Source: Fenollaria timonensis
GTDB lineage: Bacteria; Bacillota; Clostridia; Tissierellales; Peptoniphilaceae
Reading direction: 5' to 3'
NCBI RefSeq assembly: GCF_001457835.1
Contig: NZ_LN898230.1
Location: 203,600 to 267,599, forward strand
DNA length: 64,000 nucleotides
A program made the position numbers and the translations under genes. This document shows positions 62,273 to 64,000 of the stretch, piece by piece (the stretch's first letter is position 1; the number at the start of each line of letters is the position of its first letter). Under the pieces are notes generated by a model. It saw only the letters and a list, made by a program, of their open reading frames with translations. It was not told the origin of the DNA and made no database searches.

Positions 62273-63701
62273 GCGCCTCCTTTATTTTCAAAATGCACTC
62301 CTTGTCAGAGTAGTGGACCTTTTCGCCCTTAATTAGCTGATAAGTTTCGTGCCCCTTGCCAGCAACGACAATGATGTCGCCTATCTCAGAAATTTCGTAA
62401 CTCAAGTCAATCGCCTTAGCTCTATCAGGCTCAGTATAGTGAACTCCTTTGATAAAGGAAGCGATTTCATTACAGATTTTCATCGGTTCTTCAAAGTTTG
62501 GATTATCGGATGTAACTATGCTTATGTCAGCGAGCGCGTCACTTACTTCAGCAAGCTCCTCACGCCTTTTTTCGCTCCTTCCGCCGACAGAGCCAAACAC
62601 AGTTATGACTCTATTCTTCTTAAATTTATTCACAGTCTCAAGTATTGACTTTAAAGAGATGTAATTGTGAGCGTAATCAATGATGTAGAGCCTATCATGG
62701 ACATTGATCTCTTCAAAGCGGCCGCGTATAGATATATTTTTAACCGCGCTAATGATTTCGTCCCAGCCATAGCCAAGCTCCTTCATCACGCTGATGGCAG
62801 CTAGATAATTATAAATATCATAGTAAGAAATGCTCTTTACCTCAAAACTTTTGCCATTTATATCAAAGTCACTTTGTATTTTAAATATATCATCAGAAAC
62901 GATTATATTTTCAGTTTTATAATCACTCGCTTCGTCAATAGAGAAGCTAAGCGCATTGCTTATGGCCTCTTTAAGCTTTTCATCGTCTTTATTATATATA
63001 AACTTTTTCGAAACGTTCTTTAGTAGCATCTTGCTCCTAAAATAATCATCAAAGTCTGGGTGCTCGATGCCGCCTATGTGGTCGTGCGAAATATTTGTAA
63101 AGACGCCGATGTCAAAATTAATGCCATAGAGCCTTTTCATCTTAAGACCGATGGACGAAGCTTCTAAAACGCAGTGAGTGATCTTCGCCTCACGCATATT
63201 ATTCAGTATTCTGTATACTTCGTAGCTCTCAGGCGTAGTATTATCAACAGCTTCCTCTTTGCCTGCGTAAAAAACACCATTGGTGCCGATGATGCCAGGC
63301 CTTGCGCCCATCTTTTTAAGCGCTTCGTATATGATGTTTGCTGTAGTAGTTTTGCCTTTAGTTCCAGTGATTGCAATCATCTTTATATCTTCATCAGGCT
63401 TATTAAAAAAGTTTTTTGATATGATGGCAAGTGCCTTTCTTGTGTCAAGAACCTTTATAAAAGCAGCATCACCATAAGCGTTGGCCATGCTATAGTCCTC
63501 TACGATAAAAACGCGAACGCCCTTATCATATGCGTCTCTAATGTATTTGTGGCCATCGCTAAGAGCGCCTCTAAGTGCAACGAAGACAGTGCCTTTGCGT
63601 GCATACTTACTATTGTAGACGATGTCATCAATCTCTACGCCCTCTATATCATGATTTTCATTAATAATTTCAAGTCCATTTATAATATCTTTTACTAACA
63701 T
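62262..63701 (-). CDS. murE: UDP-MurNAc-tripeptide synthetase (MurE)
   Basis: The product has 479 residues in three Mur ligase domains. ATP loop AITGTKGKTTTANIIYEAL; central motif CVLEASSIGLKMKRLYGINF; IDYAHN near residue 345; VFGSVGGRSEKRREELAEVS. It adds the third stem-peptide residue. The substrate motif reads SDNPNFEEP: the DNP-Arg of meso-diaminopimelate enzymes is absent, so lysine or ornithine is likelier. It sits between a racemase gene (1-base gap) and dacA. Confidence 0.92.
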   Translation of the reverse strand: MLVKDIINGLEIINENHDIEGVEIDDIVYNSKYARKGTVFVALRGALSDGHKYIRDAYDKGVRVFIVEDYSMANAYGDAAFIKVLDTRKALAIISKNFFNKPDEDIKMIAITGTKGKTTTANIIYEALKKMGARPGIIGTNGVFYAGKEEAVDNTTPESYEVYRILNNMREAKITHCVLEASSIGLKMKRLYGINFDIGVFTNISHDHIGGIEHPDFDDYFRSKMLLKNVSKKFIYNKDDEKLKEAISNALSFSIDEASDYKTENIIVSDDIFKIQSDFDINGKSFEVKSISYYDIYNYLAAISVMKELGYGWDEIISAVKNISIRGRFEEINVHDRLYIIDYAHNYISLKSILETVNKFKKNRVITVFGSVGGRSEKRREELAEVSDALADISIVTSDNPNFEEPMKICNEIASFIKGVHYTEPDRAKAIDLSYEISEIGDIIVVAGKGHETYQLIKGEKVHYSDKECILKIKEAHDA

Positions 63702-63702
63702 A

Positions 63703-64000
63703 TTAGTATCCTTCTTTTATTTCTTTTCCGCATAGTTCAAGGCATTTTTTTGCAAGAGCAGTCGATGAGTCTATGAAGAAGTCTTTGTCGAAGCCCTTGT
63801 CTATATATATGGTTGAAAGCTCTGTGCAGCCAAGCAGAACGCAGTCACAGCCGCATCTTTTGTATTCGTCAATGATTGAGTGGAAGAGATCCATGTTACA
63901 TTCTTTGCCAGCTTTTATCTCGCCATATATTATTTCCATAATCTTTTCTTGCCAAGCATCGTCTAAGACAACATAGTCTATGCCATGCTTTTCACAAGTT
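63703..64000 (-). CDS. Aspartate/glutamate racemase family protein (5' end outside window)
   Basis: The frame is open from the window end (T-C-E-K-H-G-I-D-Y-V-V-L) to the stop at 63703, about 98 residues of the C-terminal part. The conserved second catalytic cysteine motif is VLLGCTELSTIYI, and the YVVLDDAWQEKI and IYGEIKAGKE segments also fit Asp/Glu racemases. Directly upstream of murE, it could supply D-glutamate for the stem peptide, or D-aspartate; the substrate cannot be told from this part. Confidence 0.85.
   Translation of the reverse strand, partial: TCEKHGIDYVVLDDAWQEKIMEIIYGEIKAGKECNMDLFHSIIDEYKRCGCDCVLLGCTELSTIYIDKGFDKDFFIDSSTALAKKCLELCGKEIKEGY

Noticed and set aside
1-64000. tRNA, rRNA or riboswitch genes
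   Set aside because: I saw no cloverleaf-like sequences, rRNA motifs or known riboswitch consensus in the intergenic regions; a covariance-model search would be needed to be certain.

Overview
The window comes from a low-GC anaerobic Firmicute, most likely a Peptoniphilaceae/Tissierellia-type amino-acid fermenter (inferred; no rRNA is present). Supporting signs are the AT-rich composition, TTG/GTG starts with strong AGGAGG sites, the veg-ispE and decarboxylase-tmk-darA-holB-ricT blocks typical of Firmicutes, amino-acid catabolism (a tryptophanase-type lyase, cysteine desulfidase, an oligopeptide permease), and a MurE whose substrate motif (DNPN) is not the meso-DAP form.

Region 1 (1-15000) is accessory and mobile. 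It opens with the right end of an integrative element: two tandem large serine recombinases, the first split by an IS30-type element flanked by a 14-bp direct repeat, then a KilA-N protein. The element ends exactly at the Walker A lysine motif of a truncated ABC ATPase (4707-5228). A second truncated ABC ATPase (14516-14923) starts at the same Walker A codon, behind a nearly identical junction (CTTGACATTKTAGGG), and is followed by a nearly identical terminator. Between the two lie an ABC exporter, an IS1182 element inserted into a terminator palindrome, and a compact RiPP locus: a promoter, a radical SAM-SPASM peptide maturase, an overlapping ABC exporter and an unannotated 30-residue peptide ending in SCCGGRG. 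An IS3 element in the loop of another terminator and an IS200-type element follow. A 10-codon relative of the peptide start (MRVILHDVRK) sits before the first exporter.

Region 2 (15000-31200) holds chromosomal metabolic and transport genes: a DUF7916-M20-Mrp operon, a Fic protein with three operator-like dyads over its promoter, an iron/phosphonate-type ABC importer in an operon with a glycosyltransferase, a free-methionine-sulfoxide reductase, two more one-piece ABC exporters (one with a C9 tract inside its promoter spacer), a GlsB-like membrane protein, a SanA-like protein, a 3D/G5 wall protein and exonuclease III.

Region 3 (31200-43100) is a housekeeping stretch: HtrA, Veg, IspE, a membrane protein, a decarboxylase, Tmk, the c-di-AMP PII-like receptor, HolB, RicT, a class II aldolase with an MtnA-type isomerase (a probable 5-deoxyribose/5-methylthioribose disposal pair), and a YedF-DUF3343-DUF951 selenium/sulfur carrier set.

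Region 4 (43100-64000) has an ISL3 element separating the tryptophanase gene from its own terminator, then cysteine desulfidase with a membrane partner, a 1388-residue SF1 helicase, a degenerate MalQ-like protein, a complete oppABCDF operon, a VanZ-like protein, and a convergent dacA-murE-racemase operon that runs off the end.

The main candidates for something undescribed are the RiPP locus and the paired Walker A-delimited ATPase halves with shared flanks next to serine recombinases. The latter could be repeated integration into paralogous ABC genes or a recombinational cassette-swap system.
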